A DNA stretch of 64,000 nt from Roseiarcus sp963730555. Lineage in GTDB: Bacteria; Pseudomonadota; Alphaproteobacteria; Rhizobiales; Beijerinckiaceae. Made by a program: the position numbers and the translations under genes. Below the pieces are notes generated by a model. That model worked only from the letters and a program-made list of their open reading frames with translations. It was not told where the DNA came from and did not search any database. This document shows positions 8,822 through 17,522 of this stretch, piece after piece; the first letter of the stretch is position 1; each line of letters opens with the position of its first letter. The stretch spans positions 31,877 to 95,876 of the forward strand of contig CAVSSS010000019.1 of NCBI GenBank assembly GCA_963730555.1, in the 5' to 3' direction.

Positions 8822-8983
8822 ATGCACTTCGAGGATGGAGGCAACAAAGGCGTCAGCGGGGTCTGCAAAGTCCTCCGCCGCACCGCCGCTGGCCAGCACG
8901 AATCCAATCGCCTCGACAATCTGCGGCCCTACACCGCGCAGGAAGTCGCCTTCCTGACCGAGGAGTTCGCCCCAGCCGATTGA
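8822..8983 (+). CDS. Small hypothetical protein, 53 aa
   Basis: A short frame ending LRPYTAQEVAFLTEEFAPAD with coding-like composition in its second half. It is in the same orientation as the RepA-like, small and integrase genes that follow. The N-terminal half is less convincing and no clear Shine-Dalgarno sequence precedes the ATG. No function assigned. Confidence 0.3.
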   Translation: MHFEDGGNKGVSGVCKVLRRTAAGQHESNRLDNLRPYTAQEVAFLTEEFAPAD

Positions 8984-9292
8984 TCGGCGCGCCATTGGAC
9001 TCGCCGGACAGATGCTCCTCGAACTGATCAGGACCGTGAGCGACGACTACCCAGACGATTTCAACTCTCATGGCCGCAAGAGGAAAAGAACCTCTGGTTC
9101 GCGGAGCAAGAACGCTATCGCAAGAACAAAAAACAAGAAGAAGAAAACAGGGAAAAAGCCAATAAGGCCAACGGCTCAGGCCACGAACGCCACAGCCCGC
9201 CGCCCGAAGACGAAGAAATCGAGCTGTTCGAAATCAACGTCGCCGCCTTCGCCCTCGAACGCGCTCCCCCTCGCGTCTGGCATGTCCCCGAC

Positions 9293-10297
9293 ATGATCCC
9301 AGCGGGCCAAGTCACCATGTTCGGAGGTGACGGCAAGGTCAGCAAAAGCAAGCTCGCCATGCAGCTATGTGTCGCAACCGCCGCTGGCCTCGATTGGCTC
9401 GGTATGACCCCCGTCGCTGGCCCCGTGCTGTATATCGGCGCCGAAGACGACGTGCCTGAATTTCACCGCCGCTTTGAAGAAATTGCGGCGAGCTACGGCG
9501 TCCGCCTCGACGAGCTGCCCCATAACCTCATTCTAATCCCCCTCGCGGATCGGGATGCACTGATGGCCGTCACGGTCAAGGCTGGGCGCATCGCGCCAAC
9601 CGCATTGTGGCGCGCTGTCATCGCCAAGATCGTCAAACACAAGCCCTGCCTCGTCATCTTCGACAGCCTCGCGGACGTTTACGCGGGTAATGAAATCAAC
9701 CGATCCGAAGCACGCCAATTCATCGCCCTCCTGAGATCGGTCGCCATCCGCTATTCCCTCGCGGCGGTCCTATTAGCTCACCCCTCCCTTACTGGCCTGC
9801 TCTCGGGTTCCGGCACATCAGGATCAACGGCGTGGTCGAACTCGGTTCGCGCGCGCCTGGCGCTTGAACGCATGAAAGACGGTCAGGGCAAAGAGGTCGA
9901 ACCCGATCGCCGCGTGCTCAAAATCATGCGCTCAAACTACGGGCCAGCCGACAAGCAATTGTTGCTGCGATGGGCAACCGGGGTTTGGGAATTAGAGGCC
10001 AGCGCCAACTCCGACGATTATTCCAGCGAGGGCGCAAAGGTCGAACGGGTGTTCCTCGATTTGCTCATTTTGCGAACTGCACAACAAAGATGGGTTTCGG
10101 AAAACAGAAGCCAAACATACGCCCCTCGCGTGTTCGCCGATCACCCTGACCACAAAGGCATAAAGGCGCAAGCCTTTGCCAAAGCAATGGAACGTCTGCT
10201 CAAGTCAGGCCGCATCAAAAGCGAATTCTTCGGTCCCCCCTCCAAGCAACGCTCCCGCCTCGTGGTCGAGCCCTCTAGCGAGGACATCTCATTTTGA
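9293..10297 (+). CDS. RepA/AAA_25-like ATPase, altered Walker A
   Basis: The protein resembles the RepA/RecA-like replicative helicases found in plasmids, prophages and integrative elements: a P-loop region after WHVPDMIPAGQ, IGAEDDVPEFHRRF, and a Walker B-like LVIFDSLADVY, then SGSGTSGSTAWSNSVRARL. The P-loop reads GGDGKVSKSK, so the usual Gly before the conserved Lys is Ser. The same frame continues upstream to about 8984 with credible coding sequence (PQEEKNLWFAEQERYRKN, EEIELFEINVAAFALE) but no in-frame start. A neighbouring frame starting at 9012 gives ELIRTVSDDYPDDF, so a shift near 9070 has probably separated the true N-terminus. The gene may therefore be defective. Confidence 0.7.
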   Translation: MIPAGQVTMFGGDGKVSKSKLAMQLCVATAAGLDWLGMTPVAGPVLYIGAEDDVPEFHRRFEEIAASYGVRLDELPHNLILIPLADRDALMAVTVKAGRIAPTALWRAVIAKIVKHKPCLVIFDSLADVYAGNEINRSEARQFIALLRSVAIRYSLAAVLLAHPSLTGLLSGSGTSGSTAWSNSVRARLALERMKDGQGKEVEPDRRVLKIMRSNYGPADKQLLLRWATGVWELEASANSDDYSSEGAKVERVFLDLLILRTAQQRWVSENRSQTYAPRVFADHPDHKGIKAQAFAKAMERLLKSGRIKSEFFGPPSKQRSRLVVEPSSEDISF

Positions 10298-10314
10298 GCT
10301 TTACCAGAAGGATC

Positions 10315-10476
10315 TTCCAACCGCAAAACATGGTCGGATTCCAACCGCCGTTCCAACGGCCGGAAAAGGCTTCCAACCCGTGTTCCAACCGCATTCCAAG
10401 GGGTGTGCGTTCCAACCCCCCCTTAGACCCCCCCAGCGCGTGCGCGCGAGGGTTGGAACGCTCGGGGCGTCCAACC
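10315..10476. repeat. Cluster of TTCCAAC repeats (candidate iterons or operator array)
   Basis: Copies of TTCCAACC or close variants start at 10315, 10339, 10351, 10371, 10383, 10394 (TTCCAAG) and 10410. An inverted copy (GGTTGGAA) lies at 10451-10458 and a degenerate one at 10469-10476. Several copies are 11-12 bases apart, about one helical turn. The cluster begins 18 bases after the RepA-like gene. Direct repeats next to a replication ATPase are the usual arrangement of iterons, so an origin or autoregulatory site is a reasonable guess; no DnaA box or AT-rich stretch was recognised. Confidence 0.6.
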
Positions 10477-10544
10477 TCGGCTTCTCGGGCGCTATCCTTC
10501 ACCACTGGGGCGGCTTTTGGCTATCCCCTTTGGCGAGTCCACCG

Positions 10545-10757
10545 ATGAGCCGCCGGGCCGCTAGGGTCACGCAAGCCGACGTCGCTCGAGCGATCAGGGC
10601 TGCCGAGCAGGTCGCGCCGGGCCAGCGGGTCATCGAAATTAACCCTGACGGCGTCATCCGAATTATCCCCCTCGACGCGAGCCTGGCCGTCATTCGGCGC
10701 TTTCCATTGGATGAGCCTGAAGATCCATTTGCCTCCGGCCTGGATAGTGTTCCATGA
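10545..10757 (+). CDS. Small protein upstream of integrase, 70 aa
   Basis: A 70-residue protein with an N-terminal helix (TQADVARAIRAAEQVAPGQR) followed by a strand-rich region (VIEINPDGVIRIIPLD). Small proteins with the pattern T-QADV-RAI... PDG-I are common just before tyrosine integrases in alphaproteobacterial islands; their role is unknown, though they may act as excision or DNA-binding factors. The stop codon overlaps the ATG of the integrase (10754), indicating coupling. The start is the ATG at 10545; a longer open frame upstream runs through the TTCCAAC repeats and is not believed. Confidence 0.65.
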   Translation: MSRRAARVTQADVARAIRAAEQVAPGQRVIEINPDGVIRIIPLDASLAVIRRFPLDEPEDPFASGLDSVP

Positions 10758-11330
10758 TCGACGACATGGCACGCCCCCGACCGCCTCACCTGCACCGCGA
10801 GAAGACTCGGCACGGTAAGCACGTCTGGTACGTCCGTATCGGCAAGGGCCCGCGAACGCGTTGCCTTTGAGGTTATCTTTGCCACTGGCTTGCGCCGCGG
10901 CGACGCGGTTCGGGTTGGGCGTCCCCACCTGAGGGATGGGGTCATCCGCATCAATACGGAAAAGACAAACGAGCGGGTCGCTATCGCGATCACCGAGGAG
11001 TTGCTCGAAGCGATAGACTGCGGTCCTATCGGAGAACTTACTTTCATCGCCGGACAGCGCGGTAAGCCGTTGGTCAAGGAGGCTTTCGCGACGTGGTTCC
11101 GTAGGGCCTGCGACGCTGCCGGCCTCAAGGGCAAGAGTTCGCATGGGATCCGGAAAGCTCGAGCAACCACGGACGCGCTGGCCGGTTGGAGCGACGCCGA
11201 ACTTGACGCGAAATTCGGTTGGACCGGGCGACGCATGGCATCGCTCTACACGAGGGCCGCAAGTCGCGAAAAATTGTCCCTGGGGGCGGCTGAGAGGACG
11301 AAAAAGGGAACGTCTATTCCCGCACCTTAG
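10754..11330 (+). pseudogene. Tyrosine integrase with internal deletion
   Basis: The N-terminus is typical (MARPRPPHLHREKTRHG, then VWYVRIGKGPRTR), but the frame stops at about 10870. In the next frame the catalytic domain continues from FEVIFATGLRRGDAVRVG to the end. About 130-150 residues of the core-binding domain are missing at the junction near 10862. The remaining catalytic set is intact: Arg in TGLRRGD, HGIRK with the His-x-x-Arg pair, GW, and the nucleophile Tyr in MASLYTRAA. The gene lies about 60 bases from the 3' end of tRNA-Tyr, the usual place for an island integrase. It is very likely inactive. Confidence 0.85.
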
Positions 11331-11389
11331 GGGGAAGGTGCGGGCGTGAGCGCCAATAAATCAAATAAATCAAAGGTAAAATTTTAAGG

Positions 11390-11474
11390 TGGTGGGGGAG
11401 GTAGGACTCGAACCTACGAAGGCTTAGCCAGCGGATTTACAGTCCGCCCCCTTTGCCGCTCGGGACACTCCCCC
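11390..11474 (-). tRNA. tRNA-Tyr (GTA)
   Basis: The minus strand folds as an 85-base class II tRNA. It starts GGGGGAGTGTCCCGAG and pairs with CTCCCCC near the 3' end. The anticodon loop reads CTGTAAA, with GTA as anticodon. There is a variable arm, a GTTCGAGTCC T-loop, and an encoded CCA at 11390-11392. The 3' end faces the integrase remnant, which makes it the probable attachment site of the island to the left. No second copy of the 3' end is seen between 1 and 11389, so the far end of the island probably lies left of the window. Confidence 0.95.
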
Positions 11475-11667
11475 GCATCCATCAGGATCAACGCTCGCGG
11501 GACGAAAAAGCCCCGGGCTCGGCCCGAGCCGGATCGTGGCTTATGTTGCCGGAGCGCGTGGCCTGTCAACTGGAAATATGCCGCTCATCGAATAGCGCAA
11601 TGAAGCGGACGCTGGCCGCTCCGCGTCGAGGCGCGCGACCGGCTCCGAAGCCTTCGTCCGTCGCCGA

Positions 11668-12151
11668 TCAATAAGGCGCGCCGTCCTTATGGGCCATCCG
11701 CCGCTTGCCGTCGACCGTCACCACGGCGAGATCGTCGTCGGGGTAATTCGACCGCGTCGCCGGCGGTGCGATCGCCGATTTCGAGATAGACGACGTCCTC
11801 CTCCGTCTCGTTGATGAGGCAATGAGCGTCGCCGGTTCCAGCCTTGAAGCCTGCGCACATGCAGGGGTTCAGAGGCGTCCGGCCGGCGTTGGTCAGCAGG
11901 GTCGGGCGCCCTTCGAGAATATAGACGAACTCGTCCTGCTTCGTGTGCGCGTGGCGGAGCGCCGAGGAGCCGCCCGGCGCGAGGCGCGTGATGTTGACGC
12001 CGAAATTCGTCAGCCCGAACAGGTCGCCGAGCGGCCGCTTGTCGCGCCTGGCCATGCGCGAGGCGAAGGGCTTGGGATAGTTGGTGCGAAAGGCGCGCGC
12101 CGGCGCGGCGGCGGCGAAAAGGGCGACTGAGGACTTGGCGTCTGATGACAT
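11668..12151 (-). CDS. Cupin-domain protein, frame interrupted near its end
   Basis: A small cupin: GGSSALRHAHTKQDEFVYIL supplies the metal-binding His/His/Glu motif 1, followed by AGTGDAHCLINETEEDVVYLEIGDRT as motif 2. Such proteins bind a metal and often act on small sugars or as sensors; substrate unknown. The uninterrupted frame ends in unrelated basic sequence at 11687. Removing one T near 11745 restores the usual ending (YPDDDLAVVTVDGKRRMAH, then KDGAPY) with a stop at 11668. This looks like a sequencing indel or a recent frameshift. Confidence 0.8.
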
Positions 12152-12263
12152 GGGCTAACCTCCGCGCCGTAGATAGCCAGTCCGAGCCCGCGTGTCATCG
12201 CATCCGCCCTGGCGGATCGCGCCCTCGATCGCTAAATGAAGCGCCGGACATGAGGAGGGCGCC

Positions 12264-12656
12264 ATGGAAGGGTTCCTTATTCGCGCAGCAGTGGTCGCAA
12301 TCGGGCTCTGGCTCGCCTCGAAGATGGGCCTGGTCGCGTTCAGTTCGACCGGGACGCTGATCGCCGCGGCGCTCCTGCTCGGCGTCGTCAACGCCTTCGT
12401 GCGGCCGATCATCATCATCCTCACCCTGCCGATCACGTTGCTCACGCTTGGCCTCTTCCTGCTTGTGATCAACGCTCTGATGATCATGCTCGTCGCGTGG
12501 CTTGTCCCGGGCTTCCTGGTCGCCGGCTTCTGGTCGGCGGTGTTCGCTGCGATCGTCGTGAGCCTGACAAGCTGGGTCATGTCCGGCTGGATCGGTCCGC
12601 GAGGCCGGGTCGAAGTCATGACGGTCCGCGACTCGGGCGGCCGCGGGCGCTGGTGA
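12264..12656 (+). CDS. Phage holin family (YvlD-like) membrane protein
   Basis: A 130-residue protein with four hydrophobic spans, about residues 5-25, 30-50, 55-85 and 88-108. It includes GVVNAFVRPIIIILTLPIT and TLGLFLLVINALMIMLVAWL, which match the small four-helix family annotated as phage holin family 4/YvlD. Despite the name these are chromosomal inner-membrane proteins of unknown role. The gene stands alone between the cupin gene and an uninformative gap. Confidence 0.85.
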   Translation: MEGFLIRAAVVAIGLWLASKMGLVAFSSTGTLIAAALLLGVVNAFVRPIIIILTLPITLLTLGLFLLVINALMIMLVAWLVPGFLVAGFWSAVFAAIVVSLTSWVMSGWIGPRGRVEVMTVRDSGGRGRW

Positions 12657-13060
12657 ACGCTTTTAAGCACACTTTGCATGTTGAATTAGTCGAGCAGGCG
12701 GCTTCTCTGGCGGCCCCCGACGGCTCATCGGGCGATTTGGGTTTTCTTGGCGCGTGGCCGTTTCGCTGCGAAGACCCCCGCTTGGACACGTTGGATTCTC
12801 TTGGATTTCCTTGGATTCTCTCGTCCTAATCGAGACTTATCAATGGGTTATGCGGCCTCTGGCGGAAGGATTTTTCTGGCGCCCTTCTCCACCGCGTGAG
12901 ACCCGCCGGGACGGGTGCCGGCGGTCTTGGGCCATGCGGAAGCACAGGATTGTTCATGGGGCAAGCTTAACTTGGTTTCTGATTTTCTGCAAGAGATTGC
13001 CTTCCGAGCCGTTCCTCGGCCGCCTCGATCCATAAGAAGAACTCGCCCGCGGCGCGGCCG
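12657..13060. other. Gap without a recognised gene
   Basis: No convincing gene is seen. The stretch contains a short tandem repeat at 12791-12820 and then the convergent end of the GNAT gene. Confidence 0.5.
12791..12820. repeat. Tandem 10-base repeat, three units
   Basis: Three consecutive 10-base units, TTGGATTCTC, TTGGATTTCC and TTGGATTCTC, preceded by a partial unit TTGGACACG. It is too short for a known element; slippage is the simplest origin. Confidence 0.6.
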
Positions 13061-13903
13061 CTATCCAAGTTCGAAGGTCGTCACCCCGAAGCAGCGGTCG
13101 AGCCGCATCCGGGGCACCCCGTTCTTGTACATGCGCGCCGTCTCGAAAACGGGCGTCATCGCATGTCGCGCCGCGAGCGCGACAGCGGCCGGGTTGGCTT
13201 CTGGCGTGTCGAGAAAGACAGGCGCGCCGGGCGCGCGAGCGATGAGCCCAGCTGACAGGCGCTCCGCGGTCTCCTCATCGTCGGCGAAGAGCGGTCCCAC
13301 TTTGAAACCTTCCTGGCACGGCCTCAAGACGCCGTAACCTCGTAGCCTTCCTCCATCGACGACGCCAAGGGCGACAGCTTGCCGCTGCGTGATCCAGGAC
13401 GTAAGAAACTGTGCGCGCGGCGTGGGGAAAGCGGTCCCGTCATAGCGCAGGATCTCCTGGATCGGGACCGCCGCAAGGTCGGTGAGGCCCGGAGGCGCCC
13501 CGCCGCCGCCCTCGCCGCGCTGGCGGATGTTGCGGAAGGCGAGCCGAAAACCCGACTTGCGGTAGTTCTCCTGCTGGGCGACGACGCCGTCGAGACCGAC
13601 TACGCGATCGCCGAGCCAGTCCATCGCGGCTTGCCACAGCTTAAGGCCGAAGCCCTGCCCGCGATGCTCCGCCTTGACGATGTAGAGGCCCAGAAATCCG
13701 AAGCTTGAGCCGTAGCGAACGGCGGATACGCAGCCGATCGGAACGCCGTCGAGTTCCCCGACAAGGAACCCTTGCCGATCGGCGGCGTAGACGCAATGCG
13801 CGTCTTTGAGGCCGGGCTTCCAACCCTCCGCCGCGGCCCATCCGAGCGCGAGCTTGAGATCGGCTTCCGTCATCCTGCGCACAATGAAGCGCTTGTCGCC
13901 CAT
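13061..13903 (-). CDS. GNAT acetyltransferase with second GNAT-like domain
   Basis: A 280-residue protein. The N-terminal GNAT domain has VRRMTEADLKLALGWAAAEG, then FLGLYIVKAEHRGQGFGLKL with the acetyl-CoA pyrophosphate loop (RGQGFG), then NYRKSGF. The C-terminal half (YDGTAFPTPRAQFLTSWI, GYGVLRPCQEGFKVGPLFAD) matches the degenerate second domain of the YitH/acetyltransf_18 type. The acceptor substrate is unknown. It lies 22 bases after the LssY_C-domain gene on the same strand, so the two may be cotranscribed. Confidence 0.9.
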   Translation of the reverse strand: MGDKRFIVRRMTEADLKLALGWAAAEGWKPGLKDAHCVYAADRQGFLVGELDGVPIGCVSAVRYGSSFGFLGLYIVKAEHRGQGFGLKLWQAAMDWLGDRVVGLDGVVAQQENYRKSGFRLAFRNIRQRGEGGGGAPPGLTDLAAVPIQEILRYDGTAFPTPRAQFLTSWITQRQAVALGVVDGGRLRGYGVLRPCQEGFKVGPLFADDEETAERLSAGLIARAPGAPVFLDTPEANPAAVALAARHAMTPVFETARMYKNGVPRMRLDRCFGVTTFELG

Positions 13904-13924
13904 GGACGCTTGACTCCCAGCGCC

Positions 13925-14741
13925 TCAGCCAAGGCTCGCCGCCGCGATCTCGCCGTCCGTCACATAGTGGTTGACGCGGGCGGCGAGCGTTTCTCCGGCG
14001 CGCCGCCACATCACCTCGCCGATGGCGCCGCTCTGTTTGAGCTCGGAAATGATGAAATCGCGCTCGGCGTTGACGTCGGCGGCGGTGGCATGGGTGAACT
14101 GGAAGGTGAACTTAGTGAAGGAGAGGCCCGTGTCCCGCGTGCCCGCCCCCACCCAGAGCGCGGGCTCGGAAATTACCGGACGATCGGCGTTCAGCCAGAA
14201 TTGCGGATCGTTCAACGGCTCGTCGCTCCGTTCGAGGGTCAGCGACCAGAAGCGGACGTGATGACGCTTTCGCGGGCTCTTGTCGATCGCCTTCTGAAAG
14301 CCGATGTCCTGGGCGCGCCCGAACAGAAAGAGCGTGCTGAAGGGCGCGGCGGGATAGGGCCGGTTGAGCACAAAGGCCACGACCATGCGCCACGAGCTTG
14401 CGAGGTTGAGCGGCTCCGCTTCCGTCCATCCCGCTGCGACGAATGCGGCGCGCAGCTTATTGAATTCGCCGATGAGGACGAGATTGACCGGGTCGCCCGG
14501 AAATCCATCGCCGGTGACGGTGAAGCTCGGCACGCTTTTGCGCTGCAGGATCTTGAGGCTCATGCGCACGATACGCGGCAGGATCACGTAGGCCGCGAGT
14601 GCGTAGACCAGGCTCAGCGCCAGAATCGTCGGCAGCCTCGAGTCGGTGAAGCGGAAAACGAAGACGATCAGCCAGACGCGCGAGGATCCCCAGGCCGAAG
14701 ACAGCCAGGCGCCGACAGATGAGCGTGAGAAACCTCACCAT
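13925..14741 (-). CDS. LssY_C-domain membrane protein, frame interrupted
   Basis: Bases 13925-14587 encode the soluble LssY C-terminal domain: DPVNLVLIGEFNKLRAAFVA, LFLFGRAQDIGFQKAI, SPRKRHHVRFW and NAERDFIISELK. The same frame extends upstream through a membrane span (FVFRFTDSRLPTILALSLVY) without a start codon. A neighbouring frame, with an ATG at 14741, supplies the first segment (VRFLTLICRRLAVFGLGI). A one-base shift near 14690 probably splits one gene with two N-terminal membrane helices. The LssY_C domain is found with PAP2 phosphatases and DedA proteins; its activity is not known. Confidence 0.75.
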
Positions 14742-15010
14742 CCCGACCCGATCCCCGCGCGCTTGTTTGATTCGCGCTTGCCGACCAAATCTGCCCTTGG
14801 TCGGGAGGCTGCGGCAAGCGTCCGGCATCATGAGCAGGCCGCGACGCCTAGAGAGAAGGTTGCATGTGTTTCGACGCGGCCAATTCTAGCCGCGCTCGAT
14901 AGCCCGTCGATCAAGGAGCGGGTCGTGCTCTATCCGGACGCCCTTTGGAGCCGCGGCCGACGCGGTCAGCGACCGCGTCTACAACCGCGGCGGCTGCGGT
15001 CCGAAGTCCT

Positions 15011-16177
15011 CTAGCGCGACAAGTCCTCGGCGAGGCGCTCGAGGAACGCGAGGCAGGCGACAAGCTGCGCCTCGTCCACGAATTCGTCGGCCTTATGCGC
15101 CTGGTCGATCGACCCCGGCCCGCACACGATGGTCGGCAATCCTGCCGCCTGGAAATGGCCGGCTTCGGTTGCGAACGAAACGGCGATCGTCTGGTTGGAG
15201 CGGGTGAGTCTCAGCGCCAATGCTTCGGCCGCGGAACCCGCCTTGGCGGCGAGCGGAGGAACGTCGACCTCGATCGTCGTCGCGATCGACGGGCCGGACA
15301 CGAAGCGGGTCAGCCTCGGCGTCGCGACCTCGTCGACGAACTCCTGCACCTTGGCCATCGCCGAGGCGGTCGCGGCGCCCGGCAGGCCACGGAACTCCCA
15401 ATTGAACACGCATTCGCGCGCGAGGATGTTGCGCGCCGTGCCGCCGTGAATCATGCCGACATGGAGCGTCGAATAGGGCGGCGTGAAGCGTGGGTCGAGC
15501 GGGCCTTCCTCGTAAGCGCGCGCAAGCCGGCCGATCTCGCTCACCACATCCGCCGCCGCCGCGACGGCGTTCGCGCCGAGCTCCGGCAATGCCGAATGGG
15601 CTTCGTGGCCACTCACCACCGTGCGAAACGTCGCCACGGTCTTGTGCGCGTCGGCGACCGCCATCATCGTCGGCTCGCCGACGATGACCGCAGCCGGCAG
15701 TGGCTCGTCCTTGCCGAACCGGGCGATGATGTCGCGCGAGCCGAGACAAGTCGTCTCCTCGTCGTAGCTGAGCACGATGTGAGCCGGGCGCTTGAGGCCG
15801 GCGTCCCGGAACACCGGCGCCATCGCCAGCACGCAAGCGTCGAAGCCCTTCATGTCGCAGGCGCCGCGCCCGTAGAGGCGACCGGACGCCTCGCGCAATG
15901 TGAACGGCGGGCCCGACCAGGGCTGCCCGTCCACCGGCACGACATCGGTATGGCCCGACAGGACCACCCCGCCGTCGACCCGGGGCCCGATCGTGGCGAG
16001 GATCGCGGCCTTGTCGCCCGCCGCATTGGGCGCGCGGCGCGATGCGAGCCCATGGCCCTTGAGATAGCCCTCGACAAAATCGATGAGCGGCAGGTTCGAG
16101 GAGTCGCTGACGCTGTCGAAGGCGATGAGACGCGCCAGCAGCGCCTTGGCCTCGGCAAGATGCGCTTCGCCCGTCAT
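15011..16177 (-). CDS. argE: Acetylornithine deacetylase (M20 peptidase family)
   Basis: Hydrolyses N-acetylornithine to ornithine and acetate in the linear arginine pathway; the family also includes related deacylases. The 388-residue protein shows the M20 dimetal site: LSGHTDVVPVDG (His and Asp), YGRGACDMKGFDA (bridging Asp), SYDEETTCLGS (catalytic Glu pair) and VGEPTMM. A dimerisation domain lies between (KTVATFRTVVSGHEAHSALP). The full length suits ArgE. The downstream gap is short and no other arg gene is present, so other amidohydrolase roles cannot be excluded. Confidence 0.88.
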   Translation of the reverse strand: MTGEAHLAEAKALLARLIAFDSVSDSSNLPLIDFVEGYLKGHGLASRRAPNAAGDKAAILATIGPRVDGGVVLSGHTDVVPVDGQPWSGPPFTLREASGRLYGRGACDMKGFDACVLAMAPVFRDAGLKRPAHIVLSYDEETTCLGSRDIIARFGKDEPLPAAVIVGEPTMMAVADAHKTVATFRTVVSGHEAHSALPELGANAVAAAADVVSEIGRLARAYEEGPLDPRFTPPYSTLHVGMIHGGTARNILARECVFNWEFRGLPGAATASAMAKVQEFVDEVATPRLTRFVSGPSIATTIEVDVPPLAAKAGSAAEALALRLTRSNQTIAVSFATEAGHFQAAGLPTIVCGPGSIDQAHKADEFVDEAQLVACLAFLERLAEDLSR

Positions 16178-16257
16178 GGCGCCGCTCGCGGCGAACCGGC
16201 GAGCACAACCACAGAGACGGTGGACGGCGGCGGGGCCGTTGCTACAATAGCGATTGC

Positions 16258-16650
16258 ATGTACGAGGCTATAACGCATCAGGTCAAAGTCACCGTCGAGC
16301 CGACCTTTGATCCGGAACGCTCCGATCCGGACGAGCGGCGCTATTTCTGGCGCTATGCGATCGAAATCGTCAATCTCGGCGACAATCCTGTGACGCTGAT
16401 GGAGCGCCACTGGCGCACCACCGACGCCAATGGCAGGCAGCAGGAGGTGCGCGGCCCCGGCGTTGTCGGCGAGCAGCCGACGATCGAGCCGGGGAAGTCA
16501 TTCAAATACACCTCGGGCTGCCCGCTGACCACGCCGAGCGGGCTCATGGTCGGCGAATACCGGATGGTCGATCCGGCGGGTCGGATCTTCGAGGTTTCCA
16601 TCCCCGCTTTCTCGCTCGACTTTCCGGACAGCAAGCGGGTGCTCAATTAG
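16258..16650 (+). CDS. apaG: ApaG protein (Co2+/Mg2+ efflux protein family)
   Basis: A 130-residue single-domain immunoglobulin-like beta protein. Diagnostic segments are YFWRYAIEIVNLGDNPVTLM, RHWRTTDANGRQQEVRGPGV, VVGEQPTIEPGKSFKYTSGC and GEYRMVDPAGRIFEV. ApaG is cytoplasmic; its exact function is not settled, with links to metal resistance and to folds that bind other proteins. It is divergent from argE and convergent with the cytochrome gene. Confidence 0.97.
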   Translation: MYEAITHQVKVTVEPTFDPERSDPDERRYFWRYAIEIVNLGDNPVTLMERHWRTTDANGRQQEVRGPGVVGEQPTIEPGKSFKYTSGCPLTTPSGLMVGEYRMVDPAGRIFEVSIPAFSLDFPDSKRVLN

Positions 16651-16683
16651 GGCGGCGTTCAATCTTGCTCGCGTCAAGCGGGA

Positions 16684-17064
16684 TCACTGCGCGAGACTTG
16701 CGATATAGGCGCCGAGATCCCTGGCCTCGTCTCGCGTGAGTTGCATGTCGGGCATTTTGGGATGCGGATCCAGGAGGAATTGCCCAATGTTCTCGGCGCT
16801 GAAGCCTGGCGTCTTGGCGATCGCGGCGAAGGCGGGCACATTGTCTGCGCCGCGCGTCTGATCAGCCGACACGATATGGCAGGAGGCGCACCACCGCTTG
16901 GCCAGTCGTTCGCCATTGGCCGGATCGGCGGGAGCAGCAACGCCGTTCGACAAGGTCGCCAAAAGCGCGAAAGCGAAGATTCCGGCGACCCTAGGGCGCG
17001 CCCAACGGCGAAGCGAGTGGATCATCGGTTTCATGCTCCTTGCCAGCGCGCGCGCCGCCCGCAT
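16684..17064 (-). CDS. Small periplasmic c-type cytochrome
   Basis: A class I monoheme cytochrome c. There is a signal region (VAGIFAFALLATLSNGVAA) followed by GERLAKRWCASCHIVSADQ with one CxxCH heme site. The C-terminal half has FLLDPHPKMPDMQLTRDEA with the Met ligand and a final helix ARDLGAYIASLAQ. The likely start is the Met at residue 11 or 14 rather than the first Met. Its redox partner is not in the window. Confidence 0.9.
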   Translation of the reverse strand: MRAARALARSMKPMIHSLRRWARPRVAGIFAFALLATLSNGVAAPADPANGERLAKRWCASCHIVSADQTRGADNVPAFAAIAKTPGFSAENIGQFLLDPHPKMPDMQLTRDEARDLGAYIASLAQ

Positions 17065-17522
17065 CTTGAGGGTGCACGATAGGACGTGTCTCTATGCGGG
17101 CCAAGACGGCAGATGACGATAGGGCGAAACGCTGCACTCAACGCCCTTCGCCCGAAGATGGCGGCTCGACCAAGCGAACACCGCCGCAATCAGCGCAACT
17201 CCCATTCATACGCGAAAAAAGGCCTTCCTCGACCGCGTGCGCGTGCGCCAAACAACTGGAATAACCTGAAAAATTGCCCCTGTGGTCGTCACAACGGTGT
17301 TGCAAAAATACGTTAGTTCGGCTAGCGATAGGGAGAACTCCCCAAGGGGGTAACGGGTGAGTTCCCTAACCCGGCGAGAGTTTTTCCTCTTCGTCACTGA
17401 ATCAGCGCGGCGTCAAAGAACAACGAGTAGGAGGAAGCAGACCGCGTTTTCTTAGAATAACCGGCATAAACAACGGTGGGCAAGGGGGTCGACCGCTTCA
17501 CATCATGATTTCGGAGGCAAAC
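17065..17522. other. Upstream region of PEP-CTERM gene, no gene recognised
   Basis: 458 bases with no convincing gene. The last bases carry CGGAGG, which sets the start of the downstream gene. I did not find a sigma-54 type promoter or another clear regulatory site. Confidence 0.5.

Noticed and set aside
8468..8995. Long open frames on both strands around 8468-8995
   Set aside because: They lack ribosome binding sites and family features, overlap the small plus-strand gene at 8822-8983, and look like GC-rich chance frames.
10176..10548. Open frames through the TTCCAAC repeats upstream of the 70-aa gene
   Set aside because: The translations are Phe-Gln-Pro and Ser-Asn-Pro repeats produced by the DNA repeats; the credible protein starts at 10545.
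12791..12820. Tandem TTGGATT units as a possible protein-binding array
   Set aside because: Only three units, no neighbouring regulator or promoter; simple slippage is sufficient.
14945..16273. 442-codon open frame on the plus strand antisense to argE
   Set aside because: Arg/Gly/Ala-rich with no motif; argE on the other strand has all M20 residues.
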